This document shows, piece by piece, positions 5,304 through 13,372 of a DNA stretch of 18,651 nt; position 1 is the stretch's first letter, and each line of letters opens with the position of its first letter. The notes below the pieces were generated by a model. That model made no database searches and was not told the DNA's origin. It worked only from the letters and a program-made list of their open reading frames with translations. A program made the position numbers and the translations under genes. The stretch is from an uncultured Erysipelotrichaceae bacterium (GTDB lineage: Bacteria > Bacillota_I > Bacilli_A > Erysipelotrichales > Erysipelotrichaceae): positions 1-18,651 of the forward strand of contig CAKUTY010000015.1 in assembly GCA_934692455.1 (NCBI GenBank). The letters are read 5' to 3'.

Positions 5304-6373
5304 TGAGCGAAATTGTATCTTATAAATGCCCCAACTGTGGCGCTTCAATTCCCTTTAATGCGGCAAGCGGTACATTAAAATGTGCGCATTGTGGTACAGA
5401 GTACGACATTAATACATTAAAGGATTTGATGAATGAAGAGAATGTGGGGGTAGATAATGCCACATTCTCTTCAAAGCCTACAGAAAAGGTCAGTATAGAT
5501 GGCAAGGTAACTTATACTTGTCCATCATGTGGAGGGCAGGTAATTGGTGATGAGAATATGTCAGCATCTACCTGTCCTTATTGTGGTAATAGTGTTATTG
5601 ATCCAGGTCAATTTGATGGTATTTTAAAACCAGAGCTTGTTGTTCCTTTCGCTTTAGATAAGAATGCCGCAAAGAAAGCTTATAGCGAGTTTTTAAAAGG
5701 TAAATGGGCGCTCCCAAATGATTTTGCGGTCAATAATGTTATTGAGAAGTTAAATGGTATCTATGTTCCATATTGGCTATTTGATGCGGATGTTGATGGT
5801 AAGGCTAGATTTAGGACTACTAGGGTTAACACCTATCGTCATGGTGACTATGTGACAACCGAGACATCACACTTTCTTGTATATCGTGATGGTAGCGCAT
5901 CTTTTGAGAAGATTCCGGTTGATGCCTCTACTAAATTAGATGATTCTTTATTGGATGCCCTAGAACCATTTGATTATTCAAAGGGTGCTGATTTCAATAG
6001 TGCTTACTTATCTGGTTATTTCGCCGATAAGTATGATGCAGATGAGAATGAGACTTTTAAGAAAGCTAATGATCGTATTAATAATTCAATGTATCAATTA
6101 TTAGGTTCTACAGTTATTGGCTATGCATCTTGTATCTTTGAAGCGGGTTCTGTTGATTATAAGGATTCTAAGGCTGCCTATGCTCTGCTTCCTGTTTATA
6201 TTTTTTCTACTAAATATCATGGTGAGGTTTATAACTTTGCGATGAATGGTCAAACAGGAAAGTTTGCGGGTGATTTGCCAATGGATAAGGCTAAAGTATT
6301 TAAGACTATTCTATCGGTATTTATAATTTGTTTTGTGATAATTTCGCTTATTGCGTATATGGTGGTGAAGTAA
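5303..6373 (+). CDS. ydjG: Double zinc-ribbon membrane protein (YdjG-like)
   Basis: The 356-residue protein has two CxxC...CxxC zinc ribbons (C9/C12/C27/C30 and C73/C76/C91/C94) in an N-terminal cytosolic region. A long domain follows, and a single C-terminal transmembrane helix lies at about 334-354 (ILSVFIICFVIISLIAYMV). B. subtilis YdjG likewise has zinc ribbons and membrane segments and anchors YdjI. Position between ydjI-like and TPM-domain genes, with one-base TAATG overlaps on both sides, argues for a co-translated membrane complex. The gene symbol is by analogy of domain order and neighbours rather than close sequence identity. Confidence 0.72.
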   Translation: MSEIVSYKCPNCGASIPFNAASGTLKCAHCGTEYDINTLKDLMNEENVGVDNATFSSKPTEKVSIDGKVTYTCPSCGGQVIGDENMSASTCPYCGNSVIDPGQFDGILKPELVVPFALDKNAAKKAYSEFLKGKWALPNDFAVNNVIEKLNGIYVPYWLFDADVDGKARFRTTRVNTYRHGDYVTTETSHFLVYRDGSASFEKIPVDASTKLDDSLLDALEPFDYSKGADFNSAYLSGYFADKYDADENETFKKANDRINNSMYQLLGSTVIGYASCIFEAGSVDYKDSKAAYALLPVYIFSTKYHGEVYNFAMNGQTGKFAGDLPMDKAKVFKTILSVFIICFVIISLIAYMVVK

Positions 6374-7173
6374 TGAAAAAGATATTATTAGTAATTAGTA
6401 TTCTTTTCCTATCATTATTCTCATTACCAGTAATGGCCAATGATACTAAGGTAGTTGATGAGTATGGCGCCTTGAGCGATAGTGAAAGGGAAGAATTAGA
6501 GAATGATGTTGAAACTTTAATTGAAAAGGTTGGTTTTGACATCGTCATCTATTTCGCAGATAGTCAAAATAATGATATTACTGCACTTGCTGATGATTAC
6601 TTTGATTATAATGACTATGGTTTGGGAAGTGATAGAGATGGTATCATCTTGTGTATAAACTATACACTTCGTGATTATACGATTACGACAAGGGGCTATG
6701 ATACGATTACCTTGTTTGCGGATGATGCCCTTGATAATGAACTATATGCCAATATTACTCCTTATTTGAGTGATGGTGATAGTGTTGGCGCTGCTAAGGC
6801 TTTCTTGTCTGGTGTTGAGTATGTCTATGATCATCCTGATAAGTATATTCATGAATATCATGAGCCTGAAGAAGAAGTCAATCCTATTAAGACAGCTTTA
6901 ATCAGTGGTGGCATTGGTTCTTTTATTATTTCTTTGATTGTATTTTTAGTACTAAGAGGGCAATTAAAGACCCAGGGTATTAAGAAACAGGCCAATGCTT
7001 ATATGACAAATTCTGGTGTTGATATCTTTAGAAGTGGTGAGATTTTCTTATATAAGACAAGTCAAACAACTAAGATTGAAAGAAGTGATAATTCATCTAG
7101 TGGCGGTGGTTCTAGTACCCATATTTCTAGTAGTGGGGCAACCCATGGTGGTGGCGGTTCCCATAAGTTTTAA
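6373..7173 (+). CDS. ydjH: Secreted/membrane TPM-domain protein (YdjH-like)
   Basis: From the ATG at 6373, overlapping the previous stop, the protein has 266 residues. A signal peptide runs through LPVMA with likely cleavage after residue 22. A TPM domain lies at about 25-155 (KVVDEYGALSDSER, FDIVIYF, YGLGSDRDGIILCI), one transmembrane helix at about 172-192, and a Gly/Ser/His-rich tail ends GGGGSHKF. TPM domains face the extracytoplasmic side. This topology fits the YdjH component of the YdjGHI membrane-stress complex. An in-frame start at 6328 would place codons inside ydjG and spoil the signal peptide, so it is rejected. Confidence 0.78.
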   Translation: MKKILLVISILFLSLFSLPVMANDTKVVDEYGALSDSEREELENDVETLIEKVGFDIVIYFADSQNNDITALADDYFDYNDYGLGSDRDGIILCINYTLRDYTITTRGYDTITLFADDALDNELYANITPYLSDGDSVGAAKAFLSGVEYVYDHPDKYIHEYHEPEEEVNPIKTALISGGIGSFIISLIVFLVLRGQLKTQGIKKQANAYMTNSGVDIFRSGEIFLYKTSQTTKIERSDNSSSGGGSSTHISSSGATHGGGGSHKF

Positions 7174-7178
7174 TTAAA

Positions 7179-7204
7179 TAAGTCGCACTTAATTGTGCGA
7201 CTTA
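7179..7204. other. Ten-base-pair hairpin between the ydj-like operon and the signalling genes
   Basis: TAAGTCGCAC (7179-7188) and GTGCGACTTA (7195-7204) are a perfect inverted repeat around TTAATT. It follows the TPM gene stop by five bases and ends ten bases before the next ATG. The sequence after it is AT-rich (AGTATATTT) without a clean T-run, so it could be a weak terminator, an mRNA 3'-end stabiliser, or an operator for the downstream genes. Confidence 0.55.
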
Positions 7205-7213
7205 AGTATATTT

Positions 7214-8815
7214 ATGAAATTAAGTAAGAAAACAAAGATATGTAACTATATCTACATTATTGGTATTGTACTGATTGGCTTGGGAAGATATTTTTCGGAA
7301 TACTTCGATAGTACCTATCTTTCTTTTCTTATTTTTATTTTCATGGATGCCTTGTGGGTATCACAGGTTAGAAGAAGGATTGAACATCCAATGGAGCGTA
7401 AATATCTGTGTTGGGCAGGTATTTTATGTGCTCTTTTCTTTTTTTTAAAAACAAGTAAGTATACTTTTATTGAATCAAACACAACGCTTTCTCGTTTCTT
7501 TTGGTACATGTATTATGTTCCTCAAACTTTTACGATTTTGATGATTTATATGGCTTCTTTATATGTTGGTAAGCCCGTTAGTTATAAGCCCAAGAAGCGT
7601 TATCGTATTCTTTTTGTGATAGCAAGTGTTATTTGTATTCTAATTCTTACTAATGATTATCACGAATTAGCCTTTGACTTTGTCGGAGACTGGAATGATG
7701 AATATAATTATGGGATTGTTTATTACTTGTCAGTGCTTTGGGTTATTGTGATGATGGCAATGACTTTTTTAACGATTTTTAAAAGGAGTATTACTAGTGA
7801 TAATGTTCAAAAGATTTGGATTCCTTTTGTGCCTGTATTAGTATTACTTATCTATTTAATTTGGTTTATTTACGATCGTCATAATATCTTCACAACTATC
7901 TATAAGACAACCGATATAATATGCATTACTTATTTGGCTTTCTTGGAGTTAATGATACAGAGTAGATTGTTGATTAATAATGATAATTTTGCTTCTCTGT
8001 GGATTAATTCGACATTGAATGGTGGCATATATAATGAGAATCTAGAGCTTGCTTATAAGACTAAAAATGGTAAGGATATTACTGTAGCTCAACTTTTAAA
8101 TAGTGAGGAAAAAGATGTCTTTTTGGATGGAGGAAATACTCTTTTAAGAAGTAAACAATTACTAAAGGGACATGCCTATTGGTGCAAGGATATTAGTGCT
8201 ATTAATAAGATTAATGATGAATTAAATAACATGATTGATTTGTTGGAAGAGGAGAATAGTATTATCGAGTCTGCCAACATCTTGAATAAGAAGAAACAAA
8301 ATCTAGATAAGAGAAAGGCCTTGTATGATTATATTTCTTGTGATGTAAGAAAAGAACTTGAAATTATTAGTGGTTTGATTAGTGAATCGGATGATTTTGA
8401 TAATAGATTAAAGTTGTCATGTATCTATATGGCTTATGTTAAAAGAAGAAGCAATCTTTTATTGATAAGTCAAAATAATAAGACTATTTCTAATGTGGAA
8501 CTTGATTTATCAATTGGTGAATCACTTGATTATCTAGAATTATATGGTTTTATTTGTAACCATAAGGCTCATGGTTCTATGAGTATTGAAAATGATGTTT
8601 TACTTGAAATGTATTATGTTTTTGAGAAAGTAGTTGAAGAAATATTACCTAATACTTGTGCCTTAATGGTAGATTGTTTCTATGATGAAAAGATGGTGCA
8701 TATGCATATTGAAGTAAGTAATATAGAACCTTTTAAGCTTCATACTTGGCTTAAGGTAGATATGAAACAGGAAGAAGACACATTATATATAGATGTCTAT
8801 AGGAGGCTATCATGA
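7214..8815 (+). CDS. Multi-pass membrane sensor with degenerate kinase-like C-terminus
   Basis: From the ATG at 7214 the protein has 533 residues. Seven or eight hydrophobic segments lie between about residues 10 and 250, resembling the 7TM sensor region found at the N-terminus of some Firmicutes histidine kinases. A soluble part follows with a coiled-coil-prone stretch (about 325-370) and a dimerisation-helix-like segment, ALYDYISCDVRKELEIISGL (369-388). The expected phosphoacceptor His is absent and no N-box or DxGxG ATP-binding motif appears in the remaining about 145 residues. It is therefore likely a catalytically dead signalling partner. Its stop overlaps the histidine kinase start by four bases. 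No Shine-Dalgarno sequence is seen before this ATG, so the exact start is uncertain; an in-frame TTG at 7193 lies inside the hairpin and is unlikely. Confidence 0.6.
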   Translation: MKLSKKTKICNYIYIIGIVLIGLGRYFSEYFDSTYLSFLIFIFMDALWVSQVRRRIEHPMERKYLCWAGILCALFFFLKTSKYTFIESNTTLSRFFWYMYYVPQTFTILMIYMASLYVGKPVSYKPKKRYRILFVIASVICILILTNDYHELAFDFVGDWNDEYNYGIVYYLSVLWVIVMMAMTFLTIFKRSITSDNVQKIWIPFVPVLVLLIYLIWFIYDRHNIFTTIYKTTDIICITYLAFLELMIQSRLLINNDNFASLWINSTLNGGIYNENLELAYKTKNGKDITVAQLLNSEEKDVFLDGGNTLLRSKQLLKGHAYWCKDISAINKINDELNNMIDLLEEENSIIESANILNKKKQNLDKRKALYDYISCDVRKELEIISGLISESDDFDNRLKLSCIYMAYVKRRSNLLLISQNNKTISNVELDLSIGESLDYLELYGFICNHKAHGSMSIENDVLLEMYYVFEKVVEEILPNTCALMVDCFYDEKMVHMHIEVSNIEPFKLHTWLKVDMKQEEDTLYIDVYRRLS

Positions 8816-10002
8816 TTAGCATTCTAGGTATCTATATGTTGGTACTATTTATCTTAAGTGCCTTCTTATTTACATATACGATTGATAGAAATATCAATAC
8901 TCATATTAGAATTGCCTGTTTTGTGAATTTCTTGTTTTGTGCTGTCATGCTAAGAAGAATGTTTATTATTAATGATGATATAAGTAGATTCATACTTTTA
9001 GATAAGTTTATGTTACAGTTGATTCCTATTGTCATGGTAGTTTTGTTTGTTGTGGTTAGGGATAAAAGAGCCTTTACAACCAATAGTAGTGCGATTAAAG
9101 AAAGCTTTGACAGTATGAGCGATGGAATCTGTTTCGCCTCACTTGGTGGTACACCATTGTTGGTAAATAAGGTGATGAATAATTTTGCGGAAATGATTAG
9201 TGGTGAACAGATTATGAATGCTAATGTATTTTATGATGCTTTATTATCTGGTGAATATGACTTGATTGTACTAAGAAAAGAACCAACCATCAATATTAAA
9301 TGTGGGGATAAGGTATATAACTTTAATCGAAAAGTGATTAGTGTTGGTGATGAAGAAGTTTATGAAATGACTCTAACGGATATTACTAAACAATATGAAT
9401 TAAATTTACAGCTTAATAATGATAAGAAAAGATTGGATAATCTAAATTTAAAGCTTAAGAAGATGTCTTTTGATATCGAAAAGATTGTGAATGAAGAGGA
9501 GATCTTAAATGCTCGTTCTAAGGTTCATGATGAGGTTGGTAGATGTTTATTATTGGCAAGGTCTTATTTTATTCATGAGAATAAGGAACCTAATAAGGTA
9601 ATCTTGTTTTGGAGATATGTCATTGATGTGATGAAGAAACAGGGTGTATGGTTGGACGATTTTAATGCGATATATGTAGAGAGTGAAAGACTTGGTGTAA
9701 GACTTCATATAAGTGGTGATTTTAACTTTGATGATAATAATAAGCATATTATTAAAGAAGTTATCCTAGAAGCTTTAAATAATGGGGTTAAACATGGTAA
9801 GTGTAATAATCTATTTTGTGATATCAATGGTAATCATATCGAACTTTATAATGATGGTGATAATAGGGTTACATCCTATGTTGAAAAAGGTGGTTTAAAG
9901 AATATAAGGTCATTGGTTGAGAATAATGGTGGTAAAATGACCATAGATACAAGTGTTCAATTTAAATTGATAATTGAATTAGGAGCGAACAATGAGATAT
10001 AA
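8812..10002 (+). CDS. Sensor histidine kinase (NarL-system type)
   Basis: The 396-residue protein has about three hydrophobic segments (3-22, 32-52, 62-83) and a PAS-like region (about 95-195, starting SFDSMSDGICFASLGG). A coiled coil (about 197-230) and an H-box VHDEVGR with H239 follow. The ATPase domain has N-box residues EALNNGVKHG (320-329), a G1-like YNDGDN (346-351) and a G2-like GGLKNI (360-365). The compact H-box and ATPase resemble HisKA_3-type kinases that pair with LuxR-type regulators, and exactly such a regulator follows, overlapping by 11 bases. AGGAGG at 8801-8806 is an excellent ribosome binding site. The signal is unknown; the upstream multi-pass protein is the obvious candidate receptor partner. 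Confidence 0.8.
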   Translation: MISILGIYMLVLFILSAFLFTYTIDRNINTHIRIACFVNFLFCAVMLRRMFIINDDISRFILLDKFMLQLIPIVMVVLFVVVRDKRAFTTNSSAIKESFDSMSDGICFASLGGTPLLVNKVMNNFAEMISGEQIMNANVFYDALLSGEYDLIVLRKEPTINIKCGDKVYNFNRKVISVGDEEVYEMTLTDITKQYELNLQLNNDKKRLDNLNLKLKKMSFDIEKIVNEEEILNARSKVHDEVGRCLLLARSYFIHENKEPNKVILFWRYVIDVMKKQGVWLDDFNAIYVESERLGVRLHISGDFNFDDNNKHIIKEVILEALNNGVKHGKCNNLFCDINGNHIELYNDGDNRVTSYVEKGGLKNIRSLVENNGGKMTIDTSVQFKLIIELGANNEI

Positions 10003-10624
10003 AGTAATAATAGTAGATGATCAATATATTGCCAGGGAATTATTTGAGTATTATATTAAGAGTTCTGATAATTATGAATTAGAAAATTCTTTAGAGTCGG
10101 CAATTCTTGTAGAATCATACCTTGAGCGCCATTCTTGTGATTTGTTGATTATGGATATTTTAATGGCTGATGGCTCCAATGGCCTCTTGGAGGCCATTAA
10201 GGTGAAGAAGAAATATCCTAATTTAAAGATAATAATGATAACCTCAATGGCAGAAGCATCTTGGTTAAAAAGAGCTAAAGAAGCAGGTATTGATAGTTTT
10301 TGGTATAAGGAGATATCTAAAGAGACTATCTTAGAAGTAATGGATAGAACGATGAATGGAGAGAGTGTATATCCAGATAGTGCTCCTAGTATTAAGATAG
10401 GTCATGCCTATTCTCATGAATTTACAGATAAGGAATTAGAAGTGTTAAGGCTTATGACTAAGGGTTTATCTAATGGTCAGATTGCGTTGAAACTTTATAT
10501 TTCTGAGAATACGGTAAAGACACATATTCAACATATGTTAGATAAGACAGGTTGTGCTAATAGAACAGAGCTTGCGATATTAGCTAGGGTTAATGGTATT
10601 GCGATAGATATAGATAATGATTAA
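9992..10624 (+). CDS. NarL/FixJ (LuxR-type) response regulator
   Basis: The 210-residue protein has a receiver domain with acidic pocket D9/D10, phosphoacceptor D55 in LLIMDILM, T84 (IMITSM) and K106. It has a C-terminal LuxR helix-turn-helix (about 137-200: FTDKELEVLRLMTKGLSNGQIA, SENTVKTHI). It is expected to be phosphorylated by the kinase encoded just upstream and to control transcription, probably including its own operon. AGGAG at 9981-9985 sets the start at 9992. Confidence 0.92.
   Translation: MRYKVIIVDDQYIARELFEYYIKSSDNYELENSLESAILVESYLERHSCDLLIMDILMADGSNGLLEAIKVKKKYPNLKIIMITSMAEASWLKRAKEAGIDSFWYKEISKETILEVMDRTMNGESVYPDSAPSIKIGHAYSHEFTDKELEVLRLMTKGLSNGQIALKLYISENTVKTHIQHMLDKTGCANRTELAILARVNGIAIDIDND
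10178..10198. repeat. Perfect intragenic hairpin in the response regulator gene
   Basis: AATGGCCTC (10178-10186) and GAGGCCATT (10190-10198) form a 9-base stem with a TTG loop inside the receiver coding sequence, just after the codon for the phosphoacceptor Asp. It lacks a T-run. It may be chance or affect mRNA folding. Confidence 0.4.
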
Positions 10625-10630
10625 TCATTA
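10615..10630. other. 16-base palindrome at the response regulator stop codon
   Basis: TAATGATTAATCATTA reads the same on both strands and includes the regulator stop codon. It is followed by T-rich sequence (GTTTTGGTGATTTTTAC), so it might be a weak terminator; it could equally be a binding site for a dimeric regulator ahead of the nucleotidase gene. Confidence 0.35.
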
Positions 10631-10691
10631 GTTTTGGTGATTTTTACTTTTTACTATTGTGGAAAAATATAGATAGTAGAGGTGGAACATT

Positions 10692-12152
10692 ATGGAATTA
10701 AAGAAACTAACGATTTTGCATTCAAATGATATGCATGGTGATTTCTTATCGGAAGATATTGACGATAAGCTAGTGGGTGGTGTTTCGCTTTTGTCTGGTT
10801 ATATCAGTAAAGTGCGAAAAGAAGAAGAAAATGTCTTGTATTGTGTAGCAGGAGACATGTTTAGGGGTTCAATTATTGATAGTGAATACCAAGGCTTTTC
10901 AACTATTGAGATTATGAACATGTTATCTCCTGATATTGTGACTATTGGCAATCATGAGACTGACTATGGTATTGGACAATTGTTGTTTCTAGAAAAGTGT
11001 GCCAAGTTTCCAATTGTGAATGCTAACTTGCATATTAAGACTAATAATTCAGGTTTATTTAAACCATGTAAGATCATTAAGATTGATGGCATGAGGATTC
11101 TTTTTATTGGCATCTTGACTGAAGAAGTTATCAATCAAACTAAGGGAGATGGGCTAATAGGTTCCCTAATTGATATTAAAGATGCGGCAAGAGAAGTAGA
11201 AAGAATTTGTAATAATTTTAATAATGTCGATATTGATTTTACAGTTTTATTAACTCATATTGGTTTTGAAGAAGATAAGAAATTGGCTGCCATGTTAGAT
11301 CCTTCCTTGGGTGTTGATGTGATAATTGGAGGACATTCACATACGATTCCTGAAGAACCAGCTGTCGTTAATGATATCGTGATTGTGCAAGCTGGTACGG
11401 GTACTAATCAGATTGGTAGATTTGATATTAATGTGGATACTGATAATAATTGTATTCATGATTTTAAGTGGGAAATTGTTCCGATCGATGATAGTCATTG
11501 TCCATATGATAAGCATATTGAGACTATCTTGGAACATTTTAAGGAACAGACTGATACTAAGTACCAAAGAGTGGTTACACGTTTAAGAAGAGAATTAACT
11601 CATCCAAAGCGTGAACAGGAAACAGAACTTGGCAATCTTTTAGCTGATATTTTGTTGGATAGTTTGGCAATCGATATTGTCTTGTTTGGATCGGGTGCTA
11701 TTAGAACAGAAAAGATGGGACCTATTATCTTGTATCAAGATATTATGGAATGTTTACCATATGATGATCCATTATATTGTTTAGATATCTCGGGCAGAGA
11801 ATTTAAAGAAATGATTCGATATATGTTAAGAGATGGTGTTTGGGAAGGTGAACACTGTGAGTTCTATCAATTCTCAAGGGGCTTAAAAGTAGAATATGAT
11901 CGTGCTACTCATGAATTTAATAAATTTAATTTTAATGGTAAGCCGATTGATGAGGATGCAGTTTATAAGGTAGCTCTTGCGAAATTCCATTTTAATAGTT
12001 TTGAAGAGTTCTTTAATATTCCATTAGCACCAATAGTAGAAAGAGCTCGTCCAAAGATTGTTTCTACTTCGGTTAATGATATTGTTGAACAATATTTAAG
12101 TGATCACCAACATCTAAATGCTCGTATTGAGGGTAGACTTGTGGTGCTATGA
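10692..12152 (+). CDS. 5'-nucleotidase/2',3'-cyclic phosphodiesterase family metallophosphatase (UshA-like), cytoplasmic
   Basis: The 486-residue protein has a calcineurin-like metallophosphatase domain with metal-binding motifs HSNDMHGD (D13, H15), GDMFRGS (54-60), GNHE (86-89), THIG (187-190) and GGHSH (212-216). A 5'-nucleotidase C-terminal domain follows (about 295-465, with ETELGNLLAD and FGSGAIR in place of the usual NGG-IR substrate motif). It begins directly with MELKKLTILHSND, with no signal peptide, so unlike classical UshA it should act inside the cell. Substrate is not determinable here; nucleotides or related phosphate esters are likely. AGAGGTGG at 10678-10685 is the ribosome binding site. 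The stop overlaps the start of the next gene by four bases. Confidence 0.85.
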   Translation: MELKKLTILHSNDMHGDFLSEDIDDKLVGGVSLLSGYISKVRKEEENVLYCVAGDMFRGSIIDSEYQGFSTIEIMNMLSPDIVTIGNHETDYGIGQLLFLEKCAKFPIVNANLHIKTNNSGLFKPCKIIKIDGMRILFIGILTEEVINQTKGDGLIGSLIDIKDAAREVERICNNFNNVDIDFTVLLTHIGFEEDKKLAAMLDPSLGVDVIIGGHSHTIPEEPAVVNDIVIVQAGTGTNQIGRFDINVDTDNNCIHDFKWEIVPIDDSHCPYDKHIETILEHFKEQTDTKYQRVVTRLRRELTHPKREQETELGNLLADILLDSLAIDIVLFGSGAIRTEKMGPIILYQDIMECLPYDDPLYCLDISGREFKEMIRYMLRDGVWEGEHCEFYQFSRGLKVEYDRATHEFNKFNFNGKPIDEDAVYKVALAKFHFNSFEEFFNIPLAPIVERARPKIVSTSVNDIVEQYLSDHQHLNARIEGRLVVL

Positions 12153-12454
12153 GAAAGGTAATATTAGGATTATGTGCTTTGACTACTGTTGCGTGCAGTA
12201 GTCAAAATACTTTTCAGGTCATCTTAGACTATCCACCTGCTTATAGTAATGTTAAGAAGAATTACAAAGAAGGCGAACTTGTAAGGATTATTTACGCTGA
12301 GGGTGGTGGTTTCATGTATGATGCTAGGGTTTCTGTAAATATAGAAGGCGCTGATGCGAAAACTTATTTTGATGACAAGAAGCAAGGTTACTGTATTGAA
12401 TTCTTTATGCCAAGTAACGATGTAAGAATATCTTGTAGGATTTTCACGAGCTAA
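12149..12454 (+). CDS. Small putative lipoprotein
   Basis: The 101-residue protein starts MRKVILGLCALTTVACSSQ: a positively charged N-terminus, a hydrophobic stretch and a Cys at 16 in a lipobox-like TVAC (the -3 Thr is non-canonical). The rest looks beta-rich, and the ending FFMPSNDVRISC resembles the F-MP-DV pattern of small Ig-like repeat modules in Gram-positive surface proteins. No function is recognised. The ATGA overlap with the nucleotidase gene suggests co-translation, although the partner appears cytoplasmic. Confidence 0.6.
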   Translation: MRKVILGLCALTTVACSSQNTFQVILDYPPAYSNVKKNYKEGELVRIIYAEGGGFMYDARVSVNIEGADAKTYFDDKKQGYCIEFFMPSNDVRISCRIFTS

Positions 12455-12459
12455 AATCG

Positions 12460-12465
12460 TATAAT
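12460..12465 (+). promoter_or_regulatory. Possible -10 element close to the pseudouridine synthase start
   Basis: A consensus TATAAT ends seven bases before the ATG at 12473, so a transcript starting from it would be nearly or fully leaderless. No good -35 and no TGn extension are seen. The bases AGGG at 12466-12469 could instead be a weak ribosome binding site. Confidence 0.35.
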
Positions 12466-12472
12466 AGGGTCG

Positions 12473-13372
12473 ATGAAATATATATTAGAAGACAAGATAC
12501 TTAAGATTGAGATTGCTTCTCTATTTAATGAGAAGGTACAAGACTTTTTTGATGAATTTATTCCTTCAAAGAAGATTCAACATTTATTGATTCAAAACAA
12601 GTGGATTACTTTAGATGGTAATCCTTGTAAGCGTGAAGACTTTATTGTGGGGATGAATCTAGAAATTAATATTTATCCAGAAACTTTTGAATATCATGAG
12701 TCTAAGCATAAGCTTGATGTGGTTTATGAGGATGAAATCATTTTAGTGGTTAATAAGCCAAAAGGTGTTTTGGTTCATAGTGATGGTAACGATGAGGATA
12801 CTTTAACAGAGTGGGTTAAGGCTTATTTTATGGATAGACCATATATAAGTGCTTATCCATTGCATAGACTAGATAAAGAGACTAGTGGTTTAGTTATGTT
12901 CTCTAAGTCTATTATTTTCCAACCTTTATTAGATAAGTTATTGAGTGAGAAACAAATTAGAAGATCATACTTAGCTTTTGTGAAGGGCAAGATGGAAAGA
13001 AATGCTTCAATGATTATTAATGAGCCTATTGGTAAGGATCGTCATAATGCGAATAAGAGAGTTGTTTATAAGGGCGGTCAAAGTGCTTTAACTAAGGTTA
13101 GAAGTTTGGGTTATTCTAAGAAGAATGATTTTTCTATTTTAAGATGTATTTTGGATACTGGTAGAACTCATCAAATTAGAGTTCATTTAGCTTATAAACA
13201 TTATCCAATTTTAAATGACCAATTATATGGTGTAGAGTCACCTTTATGTATCCGTATGGGTTTGATGGCTGATGAGTTAGAATTCTATCATCCTTTAAAA
13301 CAAGAGATGATGACAGTTGAGACTGATTTACCTAATGATTTGGGTAAGCTTTATTATGAGGTGATTAAATGA
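12473..13372 (+). CDS. RluA-family pseudouridine synthase
   Basis: The 299-residue protein has an S4-like N-terminal RNA-binding region (about 15-70). The catalytic domain of RluA-type pseudouridine synthases follows: VVNKPKGVLVHSD (92-104), catalytic D134 in HRLDKETSG (131-139), and later the conserved CILDTGRTHQIRVH. It isomerises specific uridines in rRNA or tRNA; the exact target (RluC, RluD or RluE-like) cannot be told from the sequence. It heads a chain of six genes that overlap or abut, and its stop overlaps the next start by four bases (ATGA). Confidence 0.9.
   Translation: MKYILEDKILKIEIASLFNEKVQDFFDEFIPSKKIQHLLIQNKWITLDGNPCKREDFIVGMNLEINIYPETFEYHESKHKLDVVYEDEIILVVNKPKGVLVHSDGNDEDTLTEWVKAYFMDRPYISAYPLHRLDKETSGLVMFSKSIIFQPLLDKLLSEKQIRRSYLAFVKGKMERNASMIINEPIGKDRHNANKRVVYKGGQSALTKVRSLGYSKKNDFSILRCILDTGRTHQIRVHLAYKHYPILNDQLYGVESPLCIRMGLMADELEFYHPLKQEMMTVETDLPNDLGKLYYEVIK

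Noticed and set aside
10178..10198. Intragenic hairpin as a transcription terminator
   Set aside because: No T-run follows and the coding frame continues intact, so it is listed only as a structural feature.
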